A DNA stretch of 64,000 nt, taken from contig OY762510.1 of the NCBI GenBank assembly GCA_963665935.1, forward strand, positions 2,046,001 to 2,110,000, written 5' to 3'. The translations under genes and the position numbers were made by a program. The stretch comes from Syntrophus sp963665935. Lineage in GTDB: Bacteria; Desulfobacterota; Syntrophia; Syntrophales; Syntrophaceae. Shown one piece after another: positions 8,442-15,889 of this stretch (position 1 is its first letter; each line of letters starts with the position of its first letter). The notes under the pieces were generated by a model, which worked only from the letters and a program-made list of their open reading frames with translations, searched no databases and was not told where the DNA came from.

Positions 8442-9626
8442 ATGAATACATTAAGAAAGAAACTAAAACGCATAAAGAAGAACATCAGACGGCGGTTACC
8501 GGAGACAAAAGCCGTCGCCTTTATCACAAAGATAAGGTGGGCACGTGAACTGGAATTGCGTAGATCCCGGGAGGCGCAACTTATTGCTTTACCCCCCGAC
8601 GGATATTCCAATCTCCGGTTCTACCAATTCAAGAAGGCCACTGCAGAATTCTTCTTCCAGCATATCGGTCGGACGGATATCAAGATATCCGATACGCCGC
8701 ATTACCGCCTTGCCCAGGCCCTGATAGAAGGAAATGCCAGTGAAATAGAGGCTGGGAAGAGATTCTATGACGCCTATTTGGCCGCTGCTTCACAAACAAC
8801 GGATAGCGCACCGTCAGAACCAAGCGTTGAGGAATTGAAGAGGGAACTGCACAATTTCCGGGAGCATCCGCATAAAGCAGCCCCAGTTGTGGTAACGCAG
8901 ATACTTCCTGGCGGAGAGTTTTTTGTTGTTGAGGGAAATCACCGTATTGCCATAGCGTCGGCCCTCGGGCAAGAAATCCCTGTTGAACTCTGGCCGTTCG
9001 AACTGGCGTTCATGAAATTTTCACCGGTAATAGAATACTATGGCACCAGGCACAATAACCGTCCATATTCAAATATCTATTTACACCAAAAGATCGCAAT
9101 CCCAGGACGTCGGGAAGATACAATCGAACGCCTCTCCATGATACCGCGAGAAGTGCTTAATGGTGCGAAGGTTCTGGACATAGCCAGCAATTTTGGCATG
9201 AGCAGTATCCTTGCCCACTCTTTCGGTACGGCTTCCGTACTGGGACTTGAAATATCGAGCAGCATGGTCGACTTCGCCAGCCGCTTTTCCATGCTTGAGG
9301 GTGTATATCCTGATGTACAATTTCGGCAATTCAACGTCGATAAAGATTTTCTCGGAGATGAAGAGCGCTTCGACGTTGGCTTCATGTTTTCCATTTACGC
9401 ACATCTTTCCAAGCCACAACACCTGACCCGGATTGCGGAACGCAACATTGGCAAGTACATTGTCTTTGAATCGCACCCCGGACATACCTACGATACGTAC
9501 AAAAGCTTCTTTAACAGCGGACTTTTCTCCTCTGTAGAGGAATTGGGACGCCTTATCCGATCCGTCTTCAAACCTGAGGAAAAGTCGCGCATTTTGTGGT
9601 TGTGCACGAAGGCCCATTCTGGCTGA
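8442..9626 (+). CDS. ParB-like domain + SAM methyltransferase fusion
   Basis: The start at 8442 is preceded by AGGGA at about 7 bp; an in-frame start at 8385 is less likely. The 394-residue product has a basic N-terminus, a ParB/Srx-like core around GGEFFVVEGNHRIAIASALG (partner-binding fold that often recognises nucleotides), and a C-terminal class I methyltransferase with VLDIASNFGMSSILA and GLEISSSMVDFA. ParB-like plus methyltransferase fusions occur near glycan clusters, where the ParB-like part may act on a nucleotide-linked substrate. It follows the P-loop gene by 174 bp on the same strand. Substrate unknown. Confidence 0.65.
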   Translation: MNTLRKKLKRIKKNIRRRLPETKAVAFITKIRWARELELRRSREAQLIALPPDGYSNLRFYQFKKATAEFFFQHIGRTDIKISDTPHYRLAQALIEGNASEIEAGKRFYDAYLAAASQTTDSAPSEPSVEELKRELHNFREHPHKAAPVVVTQILPGGEFFVVEGNHRIAIASALGQEIPVELWPFELAFMKFSPVIEYYGTRHNNRPYSNIYLHQKIAIPGRREDTIERLSMIPREVLNGAKVLDIASNFGMSSILAHSFGTASVLGLEISSSMVDFASRFSMLEGVYPDVQFRQFNVDKDFLGDEERFDVGFMFSIYAHLSKPQHLTRIAERNIGKYIVFESHPGHTYDTYKSFFNSGLFSSVEELGRLIRSVFKPEEKSRILWLCTKAHSG

Positions 9627-10148
9627 GTATCCAAGACAAAAAGCATTTCCCCTTTGCAGGGATCGTTCCCCTCTGGACCTTCCCTGCTGAGCCCAAGGCA
9701 CACCGGAAGGACTATCAGAGTTACTTCTCTCTTAATCATTTCCCCCTCCGGGAAAGCGGGTCTTATTGTCTCTTCATCCCAGAGAAGAAAAAACCGCCCA
9801 CCCACCACGGTGTCCCTGAAACGTAAAAGAGGCCGACGGTTATTCTTCATCAAGCAGCCACATCATCCTTTTACCAAGTTTACGTTTTATTTCAGTTTTC
9901 CCATAACTTCAAATGAACATCCTGACCGTTCCTCCGCAGCGGATAGTTTATATCCATCTGGATACGGGACTATGGCTATTTCCTATTCAGAGGAATTCCT
10001 GCAAGTTGCGTAATTGGGACCGCTACAACTTTATGTCTGAAATATAAATATTTGATATTATGTTGCTTTTTCTTATATCACTATGTACTGGCATGGGAAA
10101 TGCCCTAAGGCACGCAAAAAGACACGAAACGAAAAGGAGAATAGAGTC
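9627..10148. other. intergenic stretch without a supported gene
   Basis: Several open frames cross this stretch on both strands, but none has a recognisable domain, a good ribosome-binding site or a composition like its neighbours. It is AT-rich near 10,030-10,080, just before the small exported-protein gene. Confidence 0.5.
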
Positions 10149-10451
10149 ATGAAAAAAATGGTGTCGATAGGGATTGCGGTTTTCCTGGTGACGGCTGTGG
10201 CCACTTCTGCTTTTGCCTTTGATCCGAATTGGGGTGACCATGGACGTTATGACCACCAGTCGGGTCATGCCCATAAATGGACGAACTCCGGCCATGGATA
10301 CGAAGGAGGTAAGCAGGGACAGTATGCCGGTGAGCAGCATTACAGGCATCATGAGCCCTATTACAGATCAGGGGCAAACATTGCACTTCCCCTTGTGCCG
10401 CTGCCTGGGATCAGCTTCTGGTTCCCCGGCATAAGCGTGAACGTTCATTAG
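10149..10451 (+). CDS. small exported His/Tyr/Gly-rich protein
   Basis: I chose ATG 10149 because an AAGGAG sits about 11 bases upstream and the product then begins with a typical signal peptide (MKKMVSIGIAVFLVTAVATS, then AFAFD). The mature part (about 78 residues) is hydrophilic and rich in His, Gly and Tyr, and ends with LPLVPLPGISFWFPGISVNVH. The following, IS-split gene has the related elements of signal peptide, DVHV and IPLPPPF. A periplasmic or envelope role is inferred; no named family. Confidence 0.6.
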   Translation: MKKMVSIGIAVFLVTAVATSAFAFDPNWGDHGRYDHQSGHAHKWTNSGHGYEGGKQGQYAGEQHYRHHEPYYRSGANIALPLVPLPGISFWFPGISVNVH

Positions 10452-10649
10452 AATATCGTCATTCATGCCGGAAGTGGGATCGAATCGGGTGGTCCTGCAT
10501 GGCCAATCCAAGGATCATGAAGAAGATCAAGATATTTCAATAAAAGATGAAACGAAGGAGCCGACAAGATGAAAAAAATTCTTTTTGGATCCATCTTATG
10601 GATTCTGGCTATGGTCGTTCCAATGTCGGCCATGGCTGATGTAGATGTT

Positions 10650-10657
10650 CATGTGAG
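10650..10657. repeat. target-site duplication, left copy (CATGTGAG)
   Basis: CATGTGAG directly precedes the IS66-family left end and recurs exactly at 13207-13214 after the right end. Eight bases is the duplication size known for the IS66 family. Confidence 0.9.
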
Positions 10658-10811
10658 GTAAGCGTACGACAAAGTCATCTTGGAACTTCTTTCCAGATAA
10701 GTTATTGATGTATCGGTCAAGAGAGATAAGCCGCGGTTCTTTGAAAAAGGGATAAAGCAAGGGGTGGAGCTGAGAACGGAGTAAAAGACAGCAAGGATCA
10801 GTCAGTACTGG

Positions 10812-12425
10812 TCAGACTTCAGCCGGTAGGAGCAAACCACGTTCGTCCTTGGGCAGCGGTTTCCATTGATCGGGGAGCAGTTCCCTCAAGCGACTGACTG
10901 GATGGCTCATGATCCTGCGGAGTATGTCATCAAAGTACTCCCAGGGATTGACGTCACAGGTTTTACAGGACTGGATGAGACTCATGAACAGGGCCGCCGC
11001 CCGGCCGCCTCGTTCGCTGCCAACGAAAAGCCAGTTCTTGCGGCCCAGGGCCACGGGACGCATGGCATTCTCCGCCAAGTTGTTGTCCGGTCGAAGCCGT
11101 CCATCTTCCAGATAACGGCACAGAGCCTGGCGTTGATTCAGGGCATAGTCCACCGCCTTGCGGATGGGTTCCGACGGAATCGACTGTTGCTTCAGCTCTT
11201 CAAGCTTGGCAAAGATTCCGGCAAGGATCGGTGCAGCATGTTCCTGCCGACGGCGCTGTCTCTCTTCTGGTTTCATATTGGCGCAGGGAGTTTCCACCTC
11301 ATGATAGAGACGGGCAATGCGGGCCAGGATGTCCGTCGCTTCCTGGGGACGCGAAGAAACTGCTTCATCGAACTTTCTCCGTGCATGAGCCCAGCAGCCT
11401 ACCTCGATGATCCCCTCTTTACGGAATAGTTCATCGTAGCCGCTATAGGCGTCGGCATGGACATAGCCTCGATAACCTTCAAGATAATCGATGGGTCGCC
11501 GCTTACTGCGATCAATGGAGAAGTCATAGGCAACAAGCGGGGGATCGGTTCCTCCCTGCACATAGACCCACAGCCTGGCCTTTTTGAGCTTTCCATTCCC
11601 TTTGACTTGCAGGGGAATGGGTGTGTCGTCGGTGAACAGGATTTCCGCTTCCCCAATGACGGCCTGCCTGAAGGCCTTTTCCAGTCCGGAGATGCTTTCG
11701 TAGGTCTGCATTAGCCAGCTGGCCTGGGTCGCTCGGGGAATCGGCACCCCTTCCCGCTCTAAAATGCCGTTCTGCCGGTACAGGGGCAGATGATCGGCGA
11801 ACTTGCTGACGATCAGATGGGCAATCAGCCCCACATCGGCTTTGCACCTTGCGACGGGATGATCAGGCATCGGCGCGGAGAGGATGCCGGGGGTTGCTTC
11901 GTCGTCCTCCGGCAGGGCGTATTGGGGGCGCTTATAGACGTTGACGATGAGCTTGCCGGGGCGGTATTCCAGTTTCTCCGAAACTTCGACGTTGATCACC
12001 TTCAGGGGCTTGCCCGTTTCGGGGCAGGTCTTCTGATCTTCGGGGATGTCCAGCAGGATTTCCACCCGTTCCAGGTGTTCGGGAATGGGAACCCGCCCAT
12101 GATGCTGGGAGACCTTGCGGGTTTTTGTCTTGACTTCCTGTTCCACAGGCGCTTCCGGCTTTTGATCTTTTCCGGTCTGTTCCAGCGATTGGATTACGAT
12201 GGAATCGAACATCAGCTGGTTGGGGTTGAGCCGCTCGGACTTTCGGCCATAAAGGCGCCGGAGCATCTGTTCCATCTGATGCTGCAGGGTGGTCAGCTGG
12301 CGCTGCAGAGATTCGATCTTTCGGGATAGTTCCCCGATCTGCGCATCCTTCTGAGCGGTCAGTTCTGAAATCTGGGCATCCTTCTGCGCAAGGAGTTCCA
12401 GGGCCTGAGGAAGTGTCGAAACCAT
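10812..12425 (-). CDS. tnpC: IS66 family transposase TnpC
   Basis: The 537-residue protein has a leucine-zipper-like N-terminus, a zinc-ribbon-like central part (CPETGKPL) and the IS66 DDE domain. Visible catalytic candidates are the Asp of ILFTDDTPI, the Asp of YVHADAYSGYDEL and the Glu of DNNLAENAMRPVALGRKNW. The N-terminal heptads contain a short tandem duplication (AQKDAQISELT / AQKDAQIGELS). The frame is intact and of normal length. It is the last gene of the element on the minus strand. Confidence 0.95.
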   Translation of the reverse strand: MVSTLPQALELLAQKDAQISELTAQKDAQIGELSRKIESLQRQLTTLQHQMEQMLRRLYGRKSERLNPNQLMFDSIVIQSLEQTGKDQKPEAPVEQEVKTKTRKVSQHHGRVPIPEHLERVEILLDIPEDQKTCPETGKPLKVINVEVSEKLEYRPGKLIVNVYKRPQYALPEDDEATPGILSAPMPDHPVARCKADVGLIAHLIVSKFADHLPLYRQNGILEREGVPIPRATQASWLMQTYESISGLEKAFRQAVIGEAEILFTDDTPIPLQVKGNGKLKKARLWVYVQGGTDPPLVAYDFSIDRSKRRPIDYLEGYRGYVHADAYSGYDELFRKEGIIEVGCWAHARRKFDEAVSSRPQEATDILARIARLYHEVETPCANMKPEERQRRRQEHAAPILAGIFAKLEELKQQSIPSEPIRKAVDYALNQRQALCRYLEDGRLRPDNNLAENAMRPVALGRKNWLFVGSERGGRAAALFMSLIQSCKTCDVNPWEYFDDILRRIMSHPVSRLRELLPDQWKPLPKDERGLLLPAEV

Positions 12426-12465
12426 GGGAGGGTATGTAGCACATTAACCTAATAATGTCAAGTAT

Positions 12466-12807
12466 TTATATGCCTATTTTGTATCTATTCCCCACTTTTT
12501 TCGGTACGATTCCTTCCAGCAGCATGGTCAGATCCCGACGCTCGATCAGACCGTCTTCGGTCCACCGCTCCGGAAGGATGAAGCAGCCCCGTTCCAGGCG
12601 TTTGTACCAGAGAGCCAAACCATCCCGGTCCCAGTAGAGGAGTTTGACCATGTTGCGACGGCGGTTCACGAAGACGAACAGAGATCCAGACAGGGGATCG
12701 GCCCCCAACTCGGATCGGATGAGGCCGCAGAGACCATCGAAAGATTTGCGCATGTCGCAGCGGCCGCGATACAGATAGATGTGGGTTGCCGCCGTCAGAC
12801 CGAGCAC
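12466..12807 (-). CDS. tnpB: IS66 accessory protein TnpB
   Basis: The 113-residue product is the IS66 Orf2-like protein: YLYRGRCDMRKSFDGLCGLI, the PLSGSLFVFVNRRRNMVKLL block and the WDRDGLALWYKRLERG segment are characteristic. TnpB is needed for transposition in IS66 elements, though its biochemical role is not settled. It overlaps tnpA by 13 bp, implying translational coupling, and lies 40 bp before tnpC. Confidence 0.95.
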   Translation of the reverse strand: MLGLTAATHIYLYRGRCDMRKSFDGLCGLIRSELGADPLSGSLFVFVNRRRNMVKLLYWDRDGLALWYKRLERGCFILPERWTEDGLIERRDLTMLLEGIVPKKVGNRYKIGI

Positions 12808-13118
12808 GGGGAGAGGCTCCGAAGCGTTTCAACGACGGTGCGGAGGGTGAAGGGATCGAATCCCCGATCCACCTCGATGGCGAAATTCTTGTCTGGATGA
12901 ATTCGGATGCCGGAGCCGGTTTCGACCGCTCTTCCGGGAATCAGTTCCAGAAAACCTCCTGTGCAAGGTTCTTGTTCCCGGAGTCGGCGGCGCCAGGCAT
13001 GAAACTGATGCCGATTGATCTGCTTTTCACGGCAAAATGTGGTGATGTTCAAGCCACTTGCTGCCTGGTCTTCGATGATGGTGCGCCAATGGGCTCGTCG
13101 TTCCGCTCTGATCATCAT
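12795..13118 (-). CDS. tnpA: IS66 accessory protein TnpA
   Basis: The 107-residue product has the IS66 Orf1 helix-turn-helix layout: a basic N-terminus, SGLNITTFCREKQINRHQFH as the recognition region, WRRRLRE, and a C-terminus with a short acidic tail. Such TnpA proteins probably bind the element ends. It is the first gene of the element, close to the right end (13206). Confidence 0.9.
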   Translation of the reverse strand: MMIRAERRAHWRTIIEDQAASGLNITTFCREKQINRHQFHAWRRRLREQEPCTGGFLELIPGRAVETGSGIRIHPDKNFAIEVDRGFDPFTLRTVVETLRSLSPCSV

Positions 13119-13206
13119 ATTTTGCCTCCCAGAAAGAAATTTTTCTTTGTGGGAGGCTATAGCTCAGGGAATGACGGATGTGAAGATGGGTACATCAGAC
13201 GCTTAC

Positions 13207-13214
13207 CATGTGAG
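13207..13214. repeat. target-site duplication, right copy (CATGTGAG)
   Basis: This is the second copy of the 8-bp CATGTGAG, immediately after the IS66 right end. It is part of the coding sequence of the split exported-protein gene. Confidence 0.9.
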
Positions 13215-13833
13215 TATTCCCCTTCCCCCGCCTTTCGTGTTTTCCGTGCCGCCGCCGGTGGTGGTGATCCCCGGGACTTATGTCTATGGTCTCCCGGACG
13301 TTCAGGAAGACATTTTCTTTTACAATGGCTGGTGGTGGCGTCCGTGGACAGGACGCTGGTATCGTTCAAGGGACTATAGCTCCGGCTGGGTTCATTATCC
13401 GCATGTGCCCTCTTTTTATGCCAGTGTTCCCCCTGACTGGCGGCACGACTACCGGACGCACCATTGGAAGGGCCATCCGTGGGACTATCAACCCATTCCC
13501 CACGACCGGATTCAAAATAACTGGAAGAGGTGGGAAAAAAATAAACATTGGGAAAGGCAGAACAACTGGGGCGTCCGTGATATGAAATTCCAGCCTCCTT
13601 CTCCACGAGTTCATGAGGAGCGCTTTTCCCCGCGGCATTCCAGGGAGGAGATCCGGGCAAGCCACGCTTCTTCCCGGCAGGTTGAGCCTTCCCGGGAGGG
13701 GAAGGCCAAATCTCATGACAATCACATGAAAGGAGACAAGCACCCCCAAGGAGACAAACACGAAGGTCGCCATGACCAGGGAGAGCAGCAAAGATCCGAA
13801 AGAAGATAAATGAGCAAAAGGGTTTAAATCCTT

Positions 13834-13896
13834 TGGCGCCCGGGGCCGGGCATGACCTTTGTTTGTTCTCCCCGACCAGCCGGCAGCCGGGCGCCA
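13834..13896. terminator. hairpin after split exported-protein gene
   Basis: TGGCGCCCGG at 13834-13843 and CCGGGCGCCA at 13887-13896 form a perfect 10-bp inverted repeat with a 43-base loop region, 25 bp after the stop codon. There is no long T run, so it may stabilise or end the transcript rather than act as a standard intrinsic terminator. Confidence 0.4.
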
Positions 13897-13965
13897 TTTC
13901 CAATCCTTCCGCACTGCAGATTTGATTCATTTATAGTTCTTTTCCTTGCCTGAGCACCATTTTCT

Positions 13966-13995
13966 TTGACAGGCAAGATTATCTTGTTTTATATT
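13966..13995 (+). promoter_or_regulatory. sigma70-type promoter
   Basis: TTGACA at 13966-13971 is followed after 18 bases by TATATT at 13990-13995 (five of six matches to TATAAT). It points to the small ORF at 14114 and the DUF4404-like gene at 14278. Confidence 0.6.
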
Positions 13996-14113
13996 AAAGA
14001 TGTAGTGAGATCGTCAAATCAAAGATTTTAAGCAAATCCGTTTCGTGTCCATGTAAAATGTTATCGTTGGAACTCAGGCTTAACCAACCAGTTTTGTTCC
14101 TCGGAGGCGACAC

Positions 14114-14221
14114 ATGGATTTCTTCAATATTTCCCCTTCATTTCCGTCAAACGACGTCCTGCTGATCTTGAACCTCCCGGATAGCGGACCCGGCGAGGTT
14201 GACTTGTATGAGCTGCCTTAG
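14114..14221 (+). CDS. possible 35-residue small protein
   Basis: ATG at 14114 follows GGAGG with a spacing of 6 bases and opens a 35-codon frame (MDFFNISPSFPSNDVLLILN..., ending DLYELP) with stop TAG at 14219-14221. It lies between a good promoter and the DUF4404-like gene. No homologue is recognised. The strong ribosome-binding site is the main support. Confidence 0.4.
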   Translation: MDFFNISPSFPSNDVLLILNLPDSGPGEVDLYELP

Positions 14222-14277
14222 CCTCTGCTCGATGCCTTCGTCAGGAAGAATGAATTTGTTTTTGGAAGGAGATCGCC

Positions 14278-14610
14278 ATGATCCAGAATACTCTGAACAA
14301 GATTGAAGAAAGGTTGAAAAAGACGGAGACGGTGACCGAAGAGAACCGATCTGAACTGCTGAACCTCGTTTCTGAACTCAAGGGAGAAATTAAGGAACTC
14401 TCCAAGACGCATACGGAGCAAGCGGAAAGCATCACGGGGTTTGCCGCGCTATCGACCCGCGAAGCCACCCGGCAGGAAAAGAATCCGGCACTTCTCCAGC
14501 TGTCGATCGATGGTCTGGCCGCATCCGTTGAGGGTTTCGAAACTTCGCATCCGACGCTGGTCGGCGTCGTCAACAGAATCTGCTCCATGCTTGCAAATCT
14601 GGGGATATAA
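14278..14610 (+). CDS. DUF4404-like small coiled-coil protein
   Basis: ATG 14278 follows GGAAGGAG by 6 bases. The 110-residue product is a charged coiled coil (IEERLKKTETVTEENRSELL, LKGEIKELSKTHTEQAES) with the C-terminal signature VEGFETSHPTLVGVVNRICS and ending MLANLGI, as in DUF4404 proteins. Members are short cytoplasmic proteins of unknown function. It may share a transcript with the 35-codon frame upstream. Confidence 0.65.
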   Translation: MIQNTLNKIEERLKKTETVTEENRSELLNLVSELKGEIKELSKTHTEQAESITGFAALSTREATRQEKNPALLQLSIDGLAASVEGFETSHPTLVGVVNRICSMLANLGI

Positions 14611-14805
14611 AAGTCTTACGGCTTTGATCCCGGTAAAATTCTCTTTTCCGGCCGTCAGGAAATCTTTTCAATATCCCCGCTGTAGTCTCTGAGTTGACCG
14701 ATCCGGTTGTTGATAGAGCTCCATTTTCGAATGGGGTGAAGTCTTTTTTTTTCCGTAACGTGATATTGGAGTGAACAGAAGATCAAGGGAAAAGGAGGAG
14801 GTAGA

Positions 14806-15384
14806 ATGCAGAAGATGATTGGAAGGATTGCAACGTGTTTGGGGATTTTTGTTTTAGCCGTATTGCTGCCGCTGTCAGGTGCATTTGCCGCCCCGCAGAC
14901 GGCGGGGAAAGCCGCACCGGCGGCGGGCCTGGTTAATCTGAACACTGCCCCGCAGGCGGATCTGGAGAAGCTTCCCGGCATAGGACCTGCCACGGCCAAG
15001 AAAATCATTGCCGGCCGTCCCTATACCTCGGTTTCAGAGCTGACCAGCAAAGCCGGGATTCCGGCTGCTACCATGCAGAAACTCTCGCCCCAGGTCACAG
15101 TCGGCGCCGGAACGGCAACACCGGCCGTAAAGCCTGTTCAGAAGCCTGCAGCGCCAGCCCCGACAGCCGTCAAGACTCCAGCGGCTCCCAAGGCTGCCGC
15201 CCCTGCCAAGGTAGCGGCTCCACCCGCCGGTAAGGGGATGGTGTGGGCCAATCCCGATTCCAAGATCTATCACCGGGAGGGGAGCGCCTGGTATGGCAAG
15301 ACCAAGGCGGGAAGCTACATGACCGAGGCCGAGGCCGTCAAGGCGGGATACCGGGCAGCCAAGCCGGGAGGAAAGGAGCAGTAA
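14806..15384 (+). CDS. exported ComEA-like helix-hairpin-helix protein
   Basis: The 192-residue protein begins with a signal peptide (about residues 1-28), followed by a helix-hairpin-helix domain (VNLNTAPQADLEKLPGIG, then PATAKKIIAGRPY, residues about 44-85), a Pro/Ala/Lys-rich linker and a C-terminal domain with VWANPDSKIYHREGSAWYG. ComEA-type domains bind DNA without sequence specificity. The C-terminal block recurs in exported bacterial proteins of unknown role. AGGAGG precedes the ATG. An envelope-associated DNA-binding role is possible but not shown. Confidence 0.75.
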   Translation: MQKMIGRIATCLGIFVLAVLLPLSGAFAAPQTAGKAAPAAGLVNLNTAPQADLEKLPGIGPATAKKIIAGRPYTSVSELTSKAGIPAATMQKLSPQVTVGAGTATPAVKPVQKPAAPAPTAVKTPAAPKAAAPAKVAAPPAGKGMVWANPDSKIYHREGSAWYGKTKAGSYMTEAEAVKAGYRAAKPGGKEQ

Positions 15385-15425
15385 AGCTTTTCAACGGTTA
15401 TCTGTAAAAAAGAGAGGAGGGTCTT

Positions 15426-15836
15426 ATGGGATTGTTTGATGATGTTGTCGGCAAACTGGGAGGGATGCTTGGCGGTGGCGAGGGGGAAGGTCAGGGGCTT
15501 CTCGGCGGCGTCATGGAACTGCTCACCAGCGGCGAAGGCGGTGGACTGGGAGGACTCGTCCAGAGCTTCAAGGACAAGGGCCTGGGGGACATCGTCTCCT
15601 CGTGGGTCGGTACGGGGGAGAACCTCCCCATCAACGCCGATCAGATCAAGGAAGTCCTGGGCAACGAGACGATCGCAAATCTGGCCGCGAAGTTCGGGCT
15701 ATCACCGGACGATCTGAGCGCCAAGATCTCCGAATTTCTGCCCGGGGTGATCGACAAGCTGACCCCCGACGGCTCTATCCCCGAAGGGGGGCTCCTGGAA
15801 AAGGGGCTTGATTTTCTGAAGGGAAAGCTGGGATAG
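15426..15836 (+). CDS. YidB-like (DUF937) protein
   Basis: The 136-residue product fits the YidB/DUF937 family: a Gly-rich N-terminus (GLFDDVVGKLGGMLGG), the SWVGTGENLPINADQIKEVL block and FGLSPDDLSAKISEFLPGVI. Function in the family is unknown. AGGAGGG precedes the start by about 6 bases. It follows the ComEA-like gene by 41 bp and may be co-transcribed with it. Confidence 0.85.
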   Translation: MGLFDDVVGKLGGMLGGGEGEGQGLLGGVMELLTSGEGGGLGGLVQSFKDKGLGDIVSSWVGTGENLPINADQIKEVLGNETIANLAAKFGLSPDDLSAKISEFLPGVIDKLTPDGSIPEGGLLEKGLDFLKGKLG

Positions 15837-15852
15837 GGTTTTGCCTCTTTCT

Positions 15853-15881
15853 CCCAGTTTGCGTTATCGAGGATAACTGGG
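15853..15881. terminator. hairpin between convergent genes
   Basis: CCCAGTT (15853-15859) pairs with AACTGGG (15875-15881) between the convergent YidB-like and sbcC stops. No strong T run is seen, so its terminator function is uncertain. Confidence 0.35.
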
Positions 15882-15889
15882 CGGCGGCA

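Larger units (their letters stand above)
10658..13206 (-). mobile_element. IS66-family insertion sequence, complete (2549 bp)
   Basis: The left end reads GTAAGCGTACGAC and the right end, on the other strand, GTAAGCGTCTGAT: an imperfect terminal inverted repeat starting with GTAAGCG, as in IS66 elements. Between them lie tnpA, tnpB and tnpC in order on the minus strand, all intact. The 8-bp direct repeats flanking it mark the exact insertion. The element lies inside an exported-protein gene. All three frames are full length, so it may still be active. Confidence 0.95.
10569..13809 (+). pseudogene. exported proline/aromatic-rich protein gene split by IS66-family element
   Basis: The 5' piece (10569-10657) encodes a signal peptide beginning MKKILFGSILWILAMVVP and ending ADVDVHV. 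The 3' piece (13215-13809) begins inside the serine codon and reads SIPLPPPFVFSVPPPVVV. Removing 10658-13206 and one copy of the duplicated 8 bp (CATGTGAG) restores one frame of 684 bases, 227 residues. The restored protein is rich in Trp, Tyr, His and Pro in its first two thirds and in charged residues towards the end (KGDKHPQGDKHEGRHDQ). In its present state the 5' piece ends at a TAA inside the element after 30 codons. The family is not recognised, but a secreted or periplasmic protein is clear. Confidence 0.85.

Noticed and set aside
9488..9853. Minus-strand 121-codon frame
   Set aside because: It overlaps the methyltransferase fusion gene, and has no ribosome-binding site or recognisable domain.
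12795..13379. Plus-strand frames through IS66 tnpA into the exported-protein gene
   Set aside because: These frames cross the IS boundary. The exported protein is properly read from the restored frame.
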